Source: Acinetobacter tjernbergiae DSM 14971 = CIP 107465 (GTDB lineage Bacteria; Pseudomonadota; Gammaproteobacteria; Pseudomonadales; Moraxellaceae). From it: a DNA stretch of 64,000 nt. The stretch lies in contig NZ_KB894371.1 in assembly GCF_000374425.1 (NCBI RefSeq), forward strand, positions 23,199 through 87,198. The letters are read 5' to 3'. The notes beneath the pieces were generated by a model. It did no database searches and was not told the origin of the DNA. It saw nothing but the letters and a program-made list of their open reading frames with translations. Below are positions 11,310-20,778 of this stretch, one piece after another. How positions within the stretch are numbered: the stretch's first letter is position 1; each line of letters begins with the position of its first letter. A program made the position numbers and the translations under genes.

Positions 11310-11317
11310 GTAAAGCA

Positions 11318-11357
11318 AAAAACCTCCTAGCAGATTGAATCTGCGAGGAGGTTTTTG
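11318..11357. terminator. Bidirectional terminator after nemA
   Basis: The stem CCTCCT-A-GCAGAT/ATCTGC-G-AGGAGG has one A/G mismatch and is bounded by A- and T-runs. It serves nemA and the convergent membrane-protein gene. Confidence 0.88.
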
Positions 11358-11362
11358 ACAAT

Positions 11363-12391
11363 TTAAGTTTGGGATGTCTGGATGGCCTGTTCACTTCTAT
11401 TTTTGTAGAAATCCAAAATCACATTGGAAAAATCATGCACCATCAATTGTGCAATCTGATTGGCATAAAAATTGACTTCGGTGCTGATTCGATAATCAAT
11501 TTTTAGCGTGAGCTTAGTTTGCTGATCATTGATGGGTGTCAGTTCAAATGAAGTATATCGAAGGTCAAAATACTTCCCGCCAATACTGACATGATCATCT
11601 AGCGCACCTTGAGGAATGGACGTTGGCGAGAAACGATAGGTCCAACTGAGATATTGATTGGGTTTGGATTGTTGAATGATTTCTTCAAAATGAATATTTT
11701 TTTGCCATGTTGAATAACGGATCAATCCTTCATTCGTCGGTTGAGTCAGCCCAGAAACAGGATAAGGCACACCAATGCTGTATAACACGCTCGGTTTAAA
11801 TTCTTGTGGTTGAATATTGTCGGCATGATTGAGTTGTTGCCAAATGACCTTGGCAGGGGCATTGATGAGAATACTTTGATCAACATGATCATAATGCAGT
11901 TGGGTTTTCTCAGGGAGAGGCAGCAGAATAAATGGTAATAATACGAGGCTGTAAATGCCCTTATTGGGTTTCCATATTTTGTAACACAGCCCTTTCATGA
12001 GTAAAGCACCCGTCAGCATACCGACCAATAAAATCGGGGTCATAATTACAACGCAAATGGCACCTTCACGTAGCACAACAATGGAAAACAATAAGAGAAA
12101 AACGAGAAAAATAATAATCACTTTAAAACTATGTATAAATGAAACAGCTTTTCGGTAATTCTGGATATATACAATGAGTGCGCCAATAATAAAGGGAACC
12201 ACAAGTAAAAAACTGGCTTTCATTAATGCGCCTAAGTGACTGGCTAGAAGCGCCCATAAGCAGCACAGTAACGCTAGAATTAAAAAAGGGAGAATAATTT
12301 GAAAGGGATGACGGGGTGGATATGCTTGTGCCGTTTCTTCAGAAGGTGGCTTGATTTGTTTGAACCAATCAGGTTGCATCGTTTTTCTCAA
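11363..12391 (-). CDS. Membrane protein with C-terminal SRPBCC-like domain
   Basis: The 342 residues split in two. Residues about 28-165 hold four to six hydrophobic helices. From about residue 170 the soluble part reads DHVDQSILINAPAKVIWQQL, the strand-helix opening of START/SRPBCC (polyketide cyclase-like) ligand-binding folds, and continues with WTYRFSPTS and a beta-rich end. Such fusions are seen in Acinetobacter, but no function is known to me. It is transcribed alone, convergent with nemA. The start is the ATG at 12391, and an alternative ATG lies nearby at codon 5. Confidence 0.65.
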   Translation of the reverse strand: MRKTMQPDWFKQIKPPSEETAQAYPPRHPFQIILPFLILALLCCLWALLASHLGALMKASFLLVVPFIIGALIVYIQNYRKAVSFIHSFKVIIIFLVFLLLFSIVVLREGAICVVIMTPILLVGMLTGALLMKGLCYKIWKPNKGIYSLVLLPFILLPLPEKTQLHYDHVDQSILINAPAKVIWQQLNHADNIQPQEFKPSVLYSIGVPYPVSGLTQPTNEGLIRYSTWQKNIHFEEIIQQSKPNQYLSWTYRFSPTSIPQGALDDHVSIGGKYFDLRYTSFELTPINDQQTKLTLKIDYRISTEVNFYANQIAQLMVHDFSNVILDFYKNRSEQAIQTSQT

Positions 12392-12476
12392 AATGGATTA
12401 TTCTTTGTTCTAAGATATCATTTTTCTTTATAAAGAAATATTTAATCAAAGTGCAACATACAATAATCAATTGTCA

Positions 12477-13850
12477 ATGCATACGAAACTTCCGCATAAT
12501 GAGCTGAAATCAAATTCTAAATTATGGTCTAGGATGGCGCAGCAAAACGCAGTACAGCAAACACCATTTTGGTATAACTTTTTACTGATATGTCTCAAGC
12601 CTTTATATCGTTGGAAAATTAAACAACGGGCTGAAAGTGATGCGCTATTTCAACAAGAATGTCTAGAACGTTTTGGACCGTTTCAACCGCCTAAAAATTT
12701 AAATACGATTTGGTTTCATGTGGTATCGGTTGGAGAAACCAATGCTGCTCAACCTTTGATTGAGCACTATCTAAAACTTGGACACACAGTTTTAGTGACC
12801 AACACCACCAAGACTGGACAAGCCAGAGCCAAGAGCTTATTTTCCCAAAAATATCCTGCACTTTTTCAGGCGGTGTATTTGCCTGTTGATCAAAAGCCAT
12901 TACTGAAACAATTTTTTGAGCTGTATCAACCGAAACTTCTTGCTCTAGTTGAAACTGAAATTTGGCCAAATTTGATCGCACAAGCCAAACAGCAACACAT
13001 CCCATGTATCTTATTGAATGCGCGTCTGTCAGAAAAATCTGCCAAAGGTTATGGCAAAGTTCGCCGCTTAACTCAGCCGATGTTGCAGCAACTCACATGG
13101 TTGTTGGCTCAGGACATAGCGACACAGCAGCGTTATGTTGATTTAGGGTTAGATCAAAGCAAAAGTCAGGTGGTTGGTAATATTAAATTTGATATCGCTG
13201 CGCCAGAGCAGTACGTGCTGCAAGCGGAACAATTAAAACAAGATTGGCAATTGGCAGATCGGCAGGTCATCGTACTTGCAAGTACACATGCGCCTGAAGA
13301 AGAAAGTCTGCTGAAACAATTACAGCCACATTTAAATTCAAATCCCAATTTACTCTGCATTGTCGTGCCGCGTCATCCTGAGCGTTTTGATGAGGTGTAT
13401 AAAGTCTGCCAAAGTTTAAACTTAAATACGCAACGCCGTAGTCTTAAACAGCCAATCCAAACTGATACACAGGTTTTTCTGGCAGATAGTATGGGCGAAA
13501 TGTGGCTGTGGTATGCGCTGAGCCAAGCTTGTTTTGTTGGTGGTTCATTGAATGAGCCGGGTGGCGGACACAATATTTTAGAACCGATGGTTTTAGATGT
13601 ACCGACTGTGATTGGTCCACGCTATTTTAATTTCCAAAGTATCGTGGATGAGTTTGTGGCTGAACATGGACTTTTGATTGGAACAGATGCTGCACAAGTG
13701 GTACAGCAACTTTTGAGTTGTTTAGATGACCGAATACAGGCTCAGCAATTGATTGAACAGGCTGAATTGGTTCTGCAACGAAATAAAGGCTCACTCCAAA
13801 AGCATATTCAATTGATTGACCATTATTTAGAATTCAAAGCTTTGTTATGA
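12477..13850 (+). CDS. waaA: 3-deoxy-D-manno-octulosonic acid transferase
   Basis: WaaA (KdtA) adds Kdo from CMP-Kdo to the lipid A precursor at the inner membrane. The glycosyltransferase-30 motifs are present: VSVGETNAAQPLI with the catalytic Glu, VETEIWPNL, STHAPEEE, VPRHPERFDEV and GGSLNEPGGGHNILEP. A hydrophobic helix FWYNFLLICLKPLYRW anchors the N-terminus. I start at ATG 12477; a TTG two codons upstream and an ATG at 12534 that gives a more typical length are alternatives, and none has a strong ribosome site. Its stop overlaps the rsmE start (ATGA). Confidence 0.93.
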   Translation: MHTKLPHNELKSNSKLWSRMAQQNAVQQTPFWYNFLLICLKPLYRWKIKQRAESDALFQQECLERFGPFQPPKNLNTIWFHVVSVGETNAAQPLIEHYLKLGHTVLVTNTTKTGQARAKSLFSQKYPALFQAVYLPVDQKPLLKQFFELYQPKLLALVETEIWPNLIAQAKQQHIPCILLNARLSEKSAKGYGKVRRLTQPMLQQLTWLLAQDIATQQRYVDLGLDQSKSQVVGNIKFDIAAPEQYVLQAEQLKQDWQLADRQVIVLASTHAPEEESLLKQLQPHLNSNPNLLCIVVPRHPERFDEVYKVCQSLNLNTQRRSLKQPIQTDTQVFLADSMGEMWLWYALSQACFVGGSLNEPGGGHNILEPMVLDVPTVIGPRYFNFQSIVDEFVAEHGLLIGTDAAQVVQQLLSCLDDRIQAQQLIEQAELVLQRNKGSLQKHIQLIDHYLEFKALL

Positions 13851-14560
13851 ATATTGTTTTACTTGAGCCTGATCAAATCACGACAACGGATGATGTCTGG
13901 CAGATTGAAAATCCGCGTCAATTACAACATTTACGACAGCATATTCAGTTGAATTGTGGAGATACTTTAAAAGTCGGCGTGCGTAACGGTCAACGCTATC
14001 TTACGGAAGTAATATCTGTTTCTGAACAACAGATTCGCATAAGACCGATTCAGCTGGAAGCCATTCCTGAAAAGCTGCCTGTACATTTAATTCTGGCTTT
14101 ACCACGTCCTAAAGTATTGCGCCGTATCATCATGGATGCGGTGACTTTAGGCGTGGAACGGATCAGTCTGATTCACAGTTACCGAGTGGATAAGAGCTAT
14201 TGGCAAACACCGTTTTTACAGCAACTGAATGATTATGTGACCTTAGGTTTAGAGCAAGCAGGCGACACGATTGCACCAGAAATTCAGTTGTATAAACGCT
14301 TTAAACCGTTTGTTGAAGATGTCTTGCCTACATTTATTTCGGATCAAAAACCTGCTTATGTCGCACACCCTTATGCAGAACAGCAGATGCCACATGCGAT
14401 TCAGCATTCATGTAGTCTGATTGTTGGTCCAGAAGGGGGATTTATTCCGTATGAGGTTGATCTGCTCAAAAAAAATGGCTGCCAAGCAATGAGCTTAGGC
14501 AACCGAATTTTACGAACTGAAACGGCGGTATCGCATATTTTAGGGCGATTATTTATCTAG
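13847..14560 (+). CDS. rsmE: 16S rRNA (uracil-1498-N3)-methyltransferase
   Basis: RsmE methylates U1498 of 16S rRNA using SAM. The 237 residues show the N-terminal PUA-like part and the SPOUT knot: LALPRPKVLRRIIMDAVTLGV, then the SAM-binding LIVGPEGGFIPYEV and LGNRILRTETA segments. The start overlaps the waaA stop by four bases, so the two are probably translationally coupled. Its 3' end overlaps the convergent MscS gene by 12 bases. Confidence 0.95.
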   Translation: MNIVLLEPDQITTTDDVWQIENPRQLQHLRQHIQLNCGDTLKVGVRNGQRYLTEVISVSEQQIRIRPIQLEAIPEKLPVHLILALPRPKVLRRIIMDAVTLGVERISLIHSYRVDKSYWQTPFLQQLNDYVTLGLEQAGDTIAPEIQLYKRFKPFVEDVLPTFISDQKPAYVAHPYAEQQMPHAIQHSCSLIVGPEGGFIPYEVDLLKKNGCQAMSLGNRILRTETAVSHILGRLFI

Positions 14561-15517
14561 GTTGATTGGCTCTGATTGATCACCACGATAGACTTTAACT
14601 TCCTGTACTGGATAAGGAATCGAAATTCCTTTTTCATCGAAGGCGGTCACGACAAGTTCTTGAATTTCACTAATTGATGCAGATGTGGTGGTTTCTGTGG
14701 TATTCACCCACCAACGCACGGTTAAATTAATTGAGAAATCTGCAAGTGCGGTGACATTGACCGAGAAACCGGGTTGACTCAGTACATTAAGATTACGATC
14801 AAGAATATCGAGAATAATTTTCTTGGCTTTTTGCATATCATCTTCATAACCAATCCCGACCATAAACTCACAACGACGACGCTGATAGGCATTGTTGACG
14901 ATAACGGCACTGGTATATACTGTGGCGTTTGGAATCACGATACGGCGACCATCAGGTGAGCGTAAAAAGGTTGCGCGAATTTGGATATCTTCAACATTAC
15001 CTTCCAAACCATTCACAACAATATCATCGCCAATGCGGAAAGGTTCACTGAGTAAAATCAAAATCCCTGAAAGTAGATTCTGAAAAATATCTTTAAAAGC
15101 AAAACCGATCGCAACTGAACCGATTCCTAAAGCTCCGATGAGTTGACTTGGGGTAAAGCCTGGAATAGCGATGACCAATGCAATTAAAAAACCAAAGAAT
15201 AGAATAAAAGTGCTTCCGACACGGTTGAGAACCAATACTAAATTTTGTCGGGTGTAGCTACGGTTTTCCAAAGTTTTGCGAATAAAGAATTTAAATAACT
15301 TAGTCAGTAGCCAAAAAATGACAAATACTGTGATCGCAATACAGATATAGGGCACACGCTCCCAAAAGCTGTCCATGATTTTATCGATGGTGGTATAGGC
15401 ATCATGATATTTTTCAGTATGTGCCAATACCGTTTGCGTGGTCTTCGCACCGGCTTGATGAATCAATTCACCAGTATCTTTAGCGACTTCAGTTAATGTC
15501 GTTTGCTCATTTGCCAC
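14549..15517 (-). CDS. MscS-family mechanosensitive channel
   Basis: The 322-residue protein has three predicted inner-membrane helices (about residues 56-76, 96-120, and the pore helix around 128-150 with the glycine/alanine-rich GALGIGSVAIGFAFKDIFQNLLSG). A cytoplasmic beta domain follows (FRIGDDIVVNGLEGNVEDIQIRAT) with the family VIPNATV segment. It would release solutes on hypo-osmotic shock. It is longer at the N-terminus than minimal MscS, with a soluble region before the first helix. Convergent with rsmE, with a 12-base tail overlap and no separate terminator visible. Confidence 0.9.
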   Translation of the reverse strand: MANEQTTLTEVAKDTGELIHQAGAKTTQTVLAHTEKYHDAYTTIDKIMDSFWERVPYICIAITVFVIFWLLTKLFKFFIRKTLENRSYTRQNLVLVLNRVGSTFILFFGFLIALVIAIPGFTPSQLIGALGIGSVAIGFAFKDIFQNLLSGILILLSEPFRIGDDIVVNGLEGNVEDIQIRATFLRSPDGRRIVIPNATVYTSAVIVNNAYQRRRCEFMVGIGYEDDMQKAKKIILDILDRNLNVLSQPGFSVNVTALADFSINLTVRWWVNTTETTTSASISEIQELVVTAFDEKGISIPYPVQEVKVYRGDQSEPINLDK

Positions 15518-15651
15518 AAGAAATCTCGATTTCGCAACGTAAGGAATAAATTAGGGGAGCCATCATAATGAATTTATCCTGATCATGCATGATAAATTCC
15601 GTAACGGTTTGCACGCATGATTTACGCAAACTTTAGCTGTTGGATGAATCC

Positions 15652-16221
15652 TTAAAAATATTCCGTTGTATTTTGCAAGATCTGGGTTGGTGTATCCCAA
15701 AAGTCAGGGCTAGCAAAATAATAGCTAAAGATAAACATGGCAAAAATCGTAATCAAACTGAATATAATCATGATCCATGCAAGTAGCTTCTCCCATGCTG
15801 CGGATGGGCGAATATCGCCATAATCATTGCGATGAGGTGTACCTGCGGCAAGTAGGACATAAAGAATAAAAAAGAACTGAATCATCGGAACCAATAATAA
15901 TAGGCAGAGCCATCCCGTTTTATTCAGATCGTGTAGTCGGCGGATTAAAAACACAATCTGAAAATAAAAGCCTGCAAACCACAGTGCCGTCAGCGCAATT
16001 GCACCGATCCCAGAGAATGCCGATAAAATAGGTTCATGAACTTGGACATTATTGACACTGAAACTGGCTGAAATTGCAAGAATGAGAGTGAAAAGAACAG
16101 ACCAACTGATGCTGAGTAAACCATACCAACCGAGATAGCTGAGACGGTTAAAGCGTCCTTTAATGGATAGGGGGTGGTCGTTTTTTGGACTGATCTGTGG
16201 TGGTCGGGCTTGATTGAACAT
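15652..16221 (-). CDS. DUF805 membrane protein
   Basis: The 189 residues show four hydrophobic helices and the DUF805 hallmarks FNRLSYLGW near the start, a central IRRLHDLNKTGW motif and a late GTPHRNDYG motif. The role of the family is unknown. A C-terminal hydrophobic stretch (LLAWIMIIFSLITIFAMFIFSYYF) forms the last helix. It is transcribed alone, between the MscS gene and acs. Confidence 0.85.
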   Translation of the reverse strand: MFNQARPPQISPKNDHPLSIKGRFNRLSYLGWYGLLSISWSVLFTLILAISASFSVNNVQVHEPILSAFSGIGAIALTALWFAGFYFQIVFLIRRLHDLNKTGWLCLLLLVPMIQFFFILYVLLAAGTPHRNDYGDIRPSAAWEKLLAWIMIIFSLITIFAMFIFSYYFASPDFWDTPTQILQNTTEYF

Positions 16222-16504
16222 AATGAATTCCTATTTTTCTGATTATTAAATCTTTTAAGGTTTTGGCAATGATCAAAATAATCACTTATTTTAAGAGTAA
16301 AAAGCATAGACAAGCAGTTCAAATTTAAATTATTTTGAGTAAATTTTTGAAAACAATTTGGTCGTCAAAACACAACATTCTTACGACCAAAGCCGCATTG
16401 TTTGCTCTTGTAAGTGGTGATCATACTGCTAGAGAAAACAAAACATACCCGAAAAATAGATGTGTATATCTAAGGTATGAAATAAAAAACAAAGGAAGTG
16501 AGCT

Positions 16505-18448
16505 ATGAAAGAAATCTACCCAGTGCCTGATAAATTCAAAGAAATGGCAAGAACCTCGGAAGCAGACTATTTCAAACGTTATCAGGATTCAATCGAGCAG
16601 CCTGAAGCATTTTGGGCAGCAGAAGCACAAAACATTGACTGGATTAAGCCATTTACACAGGTCAAAAATACCAGTTTTAATCAAGATCATTTCAAAATCG
16701 AATGGTTTGCTGATGGGGAACTGAACGTCTCTGCAAACTGTTTAGATCGTCATTTAAAAGATAACCCTCTAAAGCCTGCGATTATTTGGGAAGGTGATCA
16801 CCCTTCACGCCATAAAATCATTTCTTTTGCTGAACTGCATGATGAAGTCTGTCGGTTTGCCAATGTATTAAAAAAACAAGGCCTTACTAAAGGCGACCGT
16901 GTGGTGCTGTACATGCCAATGGTGCCAGAAGCAGCGATTGCCATGTTGGCTTGTGCCCGCATTGGTGCGGTGCATTGTGTGGTATTTGGTGGGTTCTCAC
17001 CAGACTCATTGGCCAGCCGTATTGATGATAGTCAGGCAAAATTAGTCATTACTGCGGATGCGGGCATGCGTGGTGGTAAGCTGATTCCACTGAAAGAAAA
17101 TGTCGATGCTGCACTCGAAATTGAGGGAACCAGTAGTGTTGAAAACGTAATTGTGGTGCATCGTACAGGGAATCCGATTCAGTTTAATGCGCCACGTGAT
17201 GTTTGGTATCACCTTGCGATTATGGAAGTGGATGAGCATTGCCCACCTGAACCAATGAAAGCAGAAGACCCGTTATTCATTCTGTACACCTCAGGTTCTA
17301 CAGGGAAACCGAAAGGCGTATTACATACGACAGGTGGTTATTTAGTCTACGTCAACACCACGTTTAGAGAAGTCTTTGATTTACGCGAAGATGATGTGTA
17401 TTGGTGTACCGCAGATGTGGGTTGGATTACAGGACATAGTTATTTACTGTATGGTCCACTCAGTAATGCCACCACCACCGTGATGTTTGAGGGTATTCCA
17501 CAATACCCAACATGGGCACGTATTGGTCATGTGATTGATAAGCACAACATTACCATTCTATACACGGCACCAACGGCAATTCGCGCCATGATGCGTGAAG
17601 GCGATGCTTATGTACGTGAAAGTGATCGCAGCAGCTTACGTTTACTGGGTTCAGTCGGTGAGCCGATTAACCCTGAAGCATGGAATTGGTATCACGAAGT
17701 TGTTGGAGAAGGGCGTTGCCCAATTGTCGATACTTGGTGGCAAACTGAAACTGGTGGAATTTTAATTTCGCCTCTTCCAGGTGCAACCGCACTCAAACCG
17801 GGTTCAGCAACACGTCCATTCTTTGGAGTACAGCCTGCGTTAGTCGATGGCGAAGGGAATGAATTAGATGGTGCTGCCGAAGGTAATCTAGTAATCAAAG
17901 ACTCATGGCCAGGGCAAATGCGAACCATTTGGGGTGATCCAGAGCGTTTTATCGAAGCTTATTTTTCCACCTTTAAAAATTATTATTTTACTGGCGATGG
18001 CGCACGTCGAGATGCTGATGGTTACTATTGGATCACAGGGCGTGTTGATGATGTACTGAACGTTTCAGGACATCGTCTAGGCACAGCCGAGATCGAAAGT
18101 GCTTTGGTCGCACATGAGGCGGTTGCAGAGGCTGCGGTTGTCGGTATGCCACATGATATTAAAGGTCAGGGCATTTGTACTTTTGTCACTTTACAAGCTG
18201 ATGTCGCGGAATCTGAAGAGCTGCGTAAAGAGTTGGTCAATTGGGTACGTAAAGTACTTGGCCCTGTGGCAACACCTGATGCCTTGCATTGGGCACCTGC
18301 TTTACCAAAAACACGTTCAGGTAAAATCATGCGCCGTATCTTGAGAAAGATTGCGGCTAATGAATTGGATAGCTTAGGCGATACGTCAACGTTGGCTGAA
18401 CCTGCGGTTGTTGAGGCTTTAATTCTGACAGTCTATCCAAACCGATAA
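16505..18448 (+). CDS. acs: Acetyl-coenzyme A synthetase
   Basis: Acs activates acetate to acetyl-CoA through acetyl-AMP. The 647 residues have family length. The P-loop [19 protein letters not shown], the TWWQTETGG motif, the [22 protein letters not shown] hinge and the C-terminal [16 protein letters not shown] lysine, the site usually acetylated for regulation, are all present. The ATG follows GGAAGTGAG. The 283 bases upstream contain an inverted repeat CATACC/GGTATG at 16444-16479, possibly regulatory. A strong terminator follows. Confidence 0.97.
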   Translation: MKEIYPVPDKFKEMARTSEADYFKRYQDSIEQPEAFWAAEAQNIDWIKPFTQVKNTSFNQDHFKIEWFADGELNVSANCLDRHLKDNPLKPAIIWEGDHPSRHKIISFAELHDEVCRFANVLKKQGLTKGDRVVLYMPMVPEAAIAMLACARIGAVHCVVFGGFSPDSLASRIDDSQAKLVITADAGMRGGKLIPLKENVDAALEIEGTSSVENVIVVHRTGNPIQFNAPRDVWYHLAIMEVDEHCPPEPMKAEDPLFILYTSGSTGKPKGVLHTTGGYLVYVNTTFREVFDLREDDVYWCTADVGWITGHSYLLYGPLSNATTTVMFEGIPQYPTWARIGHVIDKHNITILYTAPTAIRAMMREGDAYVRESDRSSLRLLGSVGEPINPEAWNWYHEVVGEGRCPIVDTWWQTETGGILISPLPGATALKPGSATRPFFGVQPALVDGEGNELDGAAEGNLVIKDSWPGQMRTIWGDPERFIEAYFSTFKNYYFTGDGARRDADGYYWITGRVDDVLNVSGHRLGTAEIESALVAHEAVAEAAVVGMPHDIKGQGICTFVTLQADVAESEELRKELVNWVRKVLGPVATPDALHWAPALPKTRSGKIMRRILRKIAANELDSLGDTSTLAEPAVVEALILTVYPNR

Positions 18449-18464
18449 ATCTAGTTCAAATGTG

Positions 18465-18496
18465 AAAAGAGCGTTCGATTGAACGCTCTTTTTTTT
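18465..18496. terminator. Terminator between acs and cysteine hydrolase gene
   Basis: A 9-bp perfect stem AGAGCGTTC/GAACGCTCT with a GATT loop (18468-18489) is flanked by A- and T-runs and can act in both directions. Confidence 0.9.
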
Positions 18497-18507
18497 ATCT
18501 ATATTAT

Positions 18508-19050
18508 TTAACTGTGTGCTAAAAAATCTGCTGTGTTTTGTACCGTAGCGAAGAAACCTAGTGCAGATAAGAATGCCGTTTGTACATCGGCTGCTTTGAC
18601 AGTTTTGCCATCATGTGCAAGATCCCGAGTTGCAGTCGCATCGGCGATCACAATTGGTTGGTAGCCAAGTTCTTTCGCTGCACGTGTACCTGAATCAATA
18701 CAGATATGGGTCATCATGCCAGTCATCACTAGCTGCTCAACTTGATGCTGCTGTAATAACGCTTGAAGATTGGTTTCTAGAAAGCTATTGGGGAAATGCT
18801 TTTCGACAATCAGTGATTGATCTGTGACTTTAAGTTGTGGATGCAATTCAATACCCACGGTATTTTCCTGAAAAAAACTGGCTGAGGCAGGATTAATATG
18901 CTGAATATAAATAATTGGCAAATTGTTTTGAATAAAATGATCTTCTAATTGGTTGGTTTTCGCCAGAGCGAGGTCTGGATTGACCAATTCCATTTTGCCA
19001 TTTTTAAAATAATCGTTTTGAACATCAATAATCAGTAAGGCTTGTTTCAT
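18508..19050 (-). CDS. Isochorismatase-family cysteine hydrolase
   Basis: The 180 residues show the family triad: Asp9 in LLIIDVQNDYF, Lys84 in IVEKHFPNSF, and Cys117 in MTHICIDSGTRAA. The fold hydrolyses amides (nicotinamidase, N-carbamoyl compounds) or isochorismate, and the substrate cannot be read here. I start at ATG 19050, one codon inside the longest frame, because a GGAAG site is well spaced. It is divergent from an AsnC-type regulator 104 bases away, which may control it. Confidence 0.87.
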   Translation of the reverse strand: MKQALLIIDVQNDYFKNGKMELVNPDLALAKTNQLEDHFIQNNLPIIYIQHINPASASFFQENTVGIELHPQLKVTDQSLIVEKHFPNSFLETNLQALLQQHQVEQLVMTGMMTHICIDSGTRAAKELGYQPIVIADATATRDLAHDGKTVKAADVQTAFLSALGFFATVQNTADFLAHS

Positions 19051-19154
19051 CACTTTTTCTTCCAGCGTTAAGATAAAACAAGAGTAGGGAACGAACCCAA
19101 GATCGGCTATAGTCAGATGAAAGCATTGTTGCTGGTTTTCTTTCGTAATGAAAA

Positions 19155-19568
19155 ATGAATATTGAACTTGATCCTATCGACTTAAAAATTATTGAATTGC
19201 TGAAACAAGATTCGCGTTTAAGTCATAAAGAAATAGGACAGCGAGTGCATCGTACTGGACAAGCAGTTGGAGCGCGTATTGCCCAATTGATGGATGCAGG
19301 AATCATCAAAAATTACACTATTGCGATCAAGTATGAACATAAGCAGTTTATTCAATTGTTTTTAAACGAACAACAAGCTTTTATTGAGGTAGAGCGCTTG
19401 GTTAAACAATACGAACAGGTCGATGAATGCTTTAAAGTTCTAGGGAACGCTTGTTACATGATCGTGAGTCACTTTAATCCATCACAATTGAATGAATTTA
19501 TTGAGCAGCTTTCACAGTGGTGTCGTTATTCTGTAGAGATCGTGATACGAGAAATTGAAACTACTTAA
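19155..19568 (+). CDS. Lrp/AsnC-family transcriptional regulator
   Basis: The N-terminal helix-turn-helix DLKIIELLKQDSRLSHKEIGQRVHRTGQAVGARI is the AsnC-type domain, followed by a short RAM-like effector domain ending IVIREIETT. At 137 residues it is slightly shorter than Lrp. Divergent neighbour of the isochorismatase-family gene, a common arrangement for a local regulator. Effector unknown. Confidence 0.85.
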   Translation: MNIELDPIDLKIIELLKQDSRLSHKEIGQRVHRTGQAVGARIAQLMDAGIIKNYTIAIKYEHKQFIQLFLNEQQAFIEVERLVKQYEQVDECFKVLGNACYMIVSHFNPSQLNEFIEQLSQWCRYSVEIVIREIETT

Positions 19569-19570
19569 AA

Positions 19571-19598
19571 TAAAAAGCCCCAAGCCGAGTCTTGGGGG
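19571..19598 (-). terminator. Terminator of sfnG (minus strand)
   Basis: The stem CCCCAAG/CTTGGGG (19578-19597), read on the minus strand, is followed by CTTTTTATTTT. It lies 47 bases beyond the sfnG stop. Confidence 0.7.
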
Positions 19599-19644
19599 AA
19601 GATTTGCCATTTCTTTTATTTTTCTTCTTATTCAGTACTAAAAA

Positions 19645-20751
19645 CTAAGCTGATTTTGCTGCGAGACGCTGTTCCTGTTGTTGCTCAAGTTGACGGACTA
19701 GCGGTAGAACTTTTTCGCCAAAATATTCAACTTCTTCAATAAAGTGAAGAAAGCCTGATAAAACAAGATCAACCCCTACATTTTTTAAGTCCACAATCCG
19801 TTCCACAATTTGCTGCGGTGTACCGATGAGATTGGTTTTAAAACCATCGTTATATTGCACCAAATCATCAAAGGTGGATGTTGCCCAATTCCCCTCACGC
19901 TCAGGGGTGGCTGCACCTGCTTCACGGGTCGCATCACCAAAGGCATTCACCGCTTCGACATTGGCTTGTACAATAATCTCATTCAGTACCGCTTTGGCTT
20001 CTTCTTCAGTGTCACGGGCGATGATAAAGGCATTCACGCCAATCTTGACCTGTCGATTGACCAGTCTAGCTTTGTTACGGACATCATCGATCTGCTTTTT
20101 GATTTCTTCAACGCTATTGCCATTGGTGAAATACCAATCTGATACACGTGCAGCCATATCACGTGCCGCACGTGAGCTTCCACCTTGAAACACTTCGATA
20201 GAGGGTTTTTGCAGTGGTTTTGGCTTGAGGGTGTAATTCTGAAATTGGTAATATTTGCCCTCAAAGCTGTAATTGTCGGTCGTCCAGATGCCTTTGATAG
20301 TGCGGATAAATTCTTCTGAACGCCTATAGCGTTCATCGTGTTCAGGCCAAGGTTCGCCAATCGCATCAAATTCACCACGGAACCAGCCACTCACCACATT
20401 AATCGCAATACGACCTTGAGTCAGATAGTCAATGGTTGCTAGCTGTTTCGCCGCAAGCACAGGTTTCCAAGGGCCAGGTAGAATCGCTGCAATTACTTTG
20501 AGTTTTTTAGTCTGAGCCAATAGGGCATGACTAAAACTGACCGATTCATGTTGGTTTTCTGCACCATAGCCAGCGGTAAAACGGATTTGGGTGAGCGCAT
20601 ATTCGAAGCCGCTGCGTTCTGCGGCTTGTGCCAGTCGCACGTTATAGTCATAGCTCCAGTCGGTACGTTGTTCGATATCGCTGACAACGAGACCACCACT
20701 TACATTGGGAACCCAGTAGGCAAATTTAATTGCTGATGTTGTTATTGTCAT
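19645..20751 (-). CDS. sfnG: FMNH2-dependent dimethyl sulfone monooxygenase
   Basis: SfnG oxidises dimethyl sulfone to methanesulfinate using FMNH2 supplied by a separate reductase, part of organosulfur assimilation in sulfate starvation. It is a bacterial luciferase-like barrel. The N-terminal IKFAYWVPNVSGGLVVS, the QIRFTAGYGAENQHESVSF block, GGSSRAARDMAARVSDWYFTN and the LVQYNDGFKTNLIGTPQQI block are characteristic of SfnG rather than SsuD. The start is ATG 20751, because a GGAGG ribosome site precedes it; the ATG five codons upstream overlaps that site. It is 27 bases downstream of the FMN reductase gene in the same operon. Confidence 0.92.
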   Translation of the reverse strand: MTITTSAIKFAYWVPNVSGGLVVSDIEQRTDWSYDYNVRLAQAAERSGFEYALTQIRFTAGYGAENQHESVSFSHALLAQTKKLKVIAAILPGPWKPVLAAKQLATIDYLTQGRIAINVVSGWFRGEFDAIGEPWPEHDERYRRSEEFIRTIKGIWTTDNYSFEGKYYQFQNYTLKPKPLQKPSIEVFQGGSSRAARDMAARVSDWYFTNGNSVEEIKKQIDDVRNKARLVNRQVKIGVNAFIIARDTEEEAKAVLNEIIVQANVEAVNAFGDATREAGAATPEREGNWATSTFDDLVQYNDGFKTNLIGTPQQIVERIVDLKNVGVDLVLSGFLHFIEEVEYFGEKVLPLVRQLEQQQEQRLAAKSA

Positions 20752-20778
20752 CGTTGTATCCTCCATAAAAGATATGGT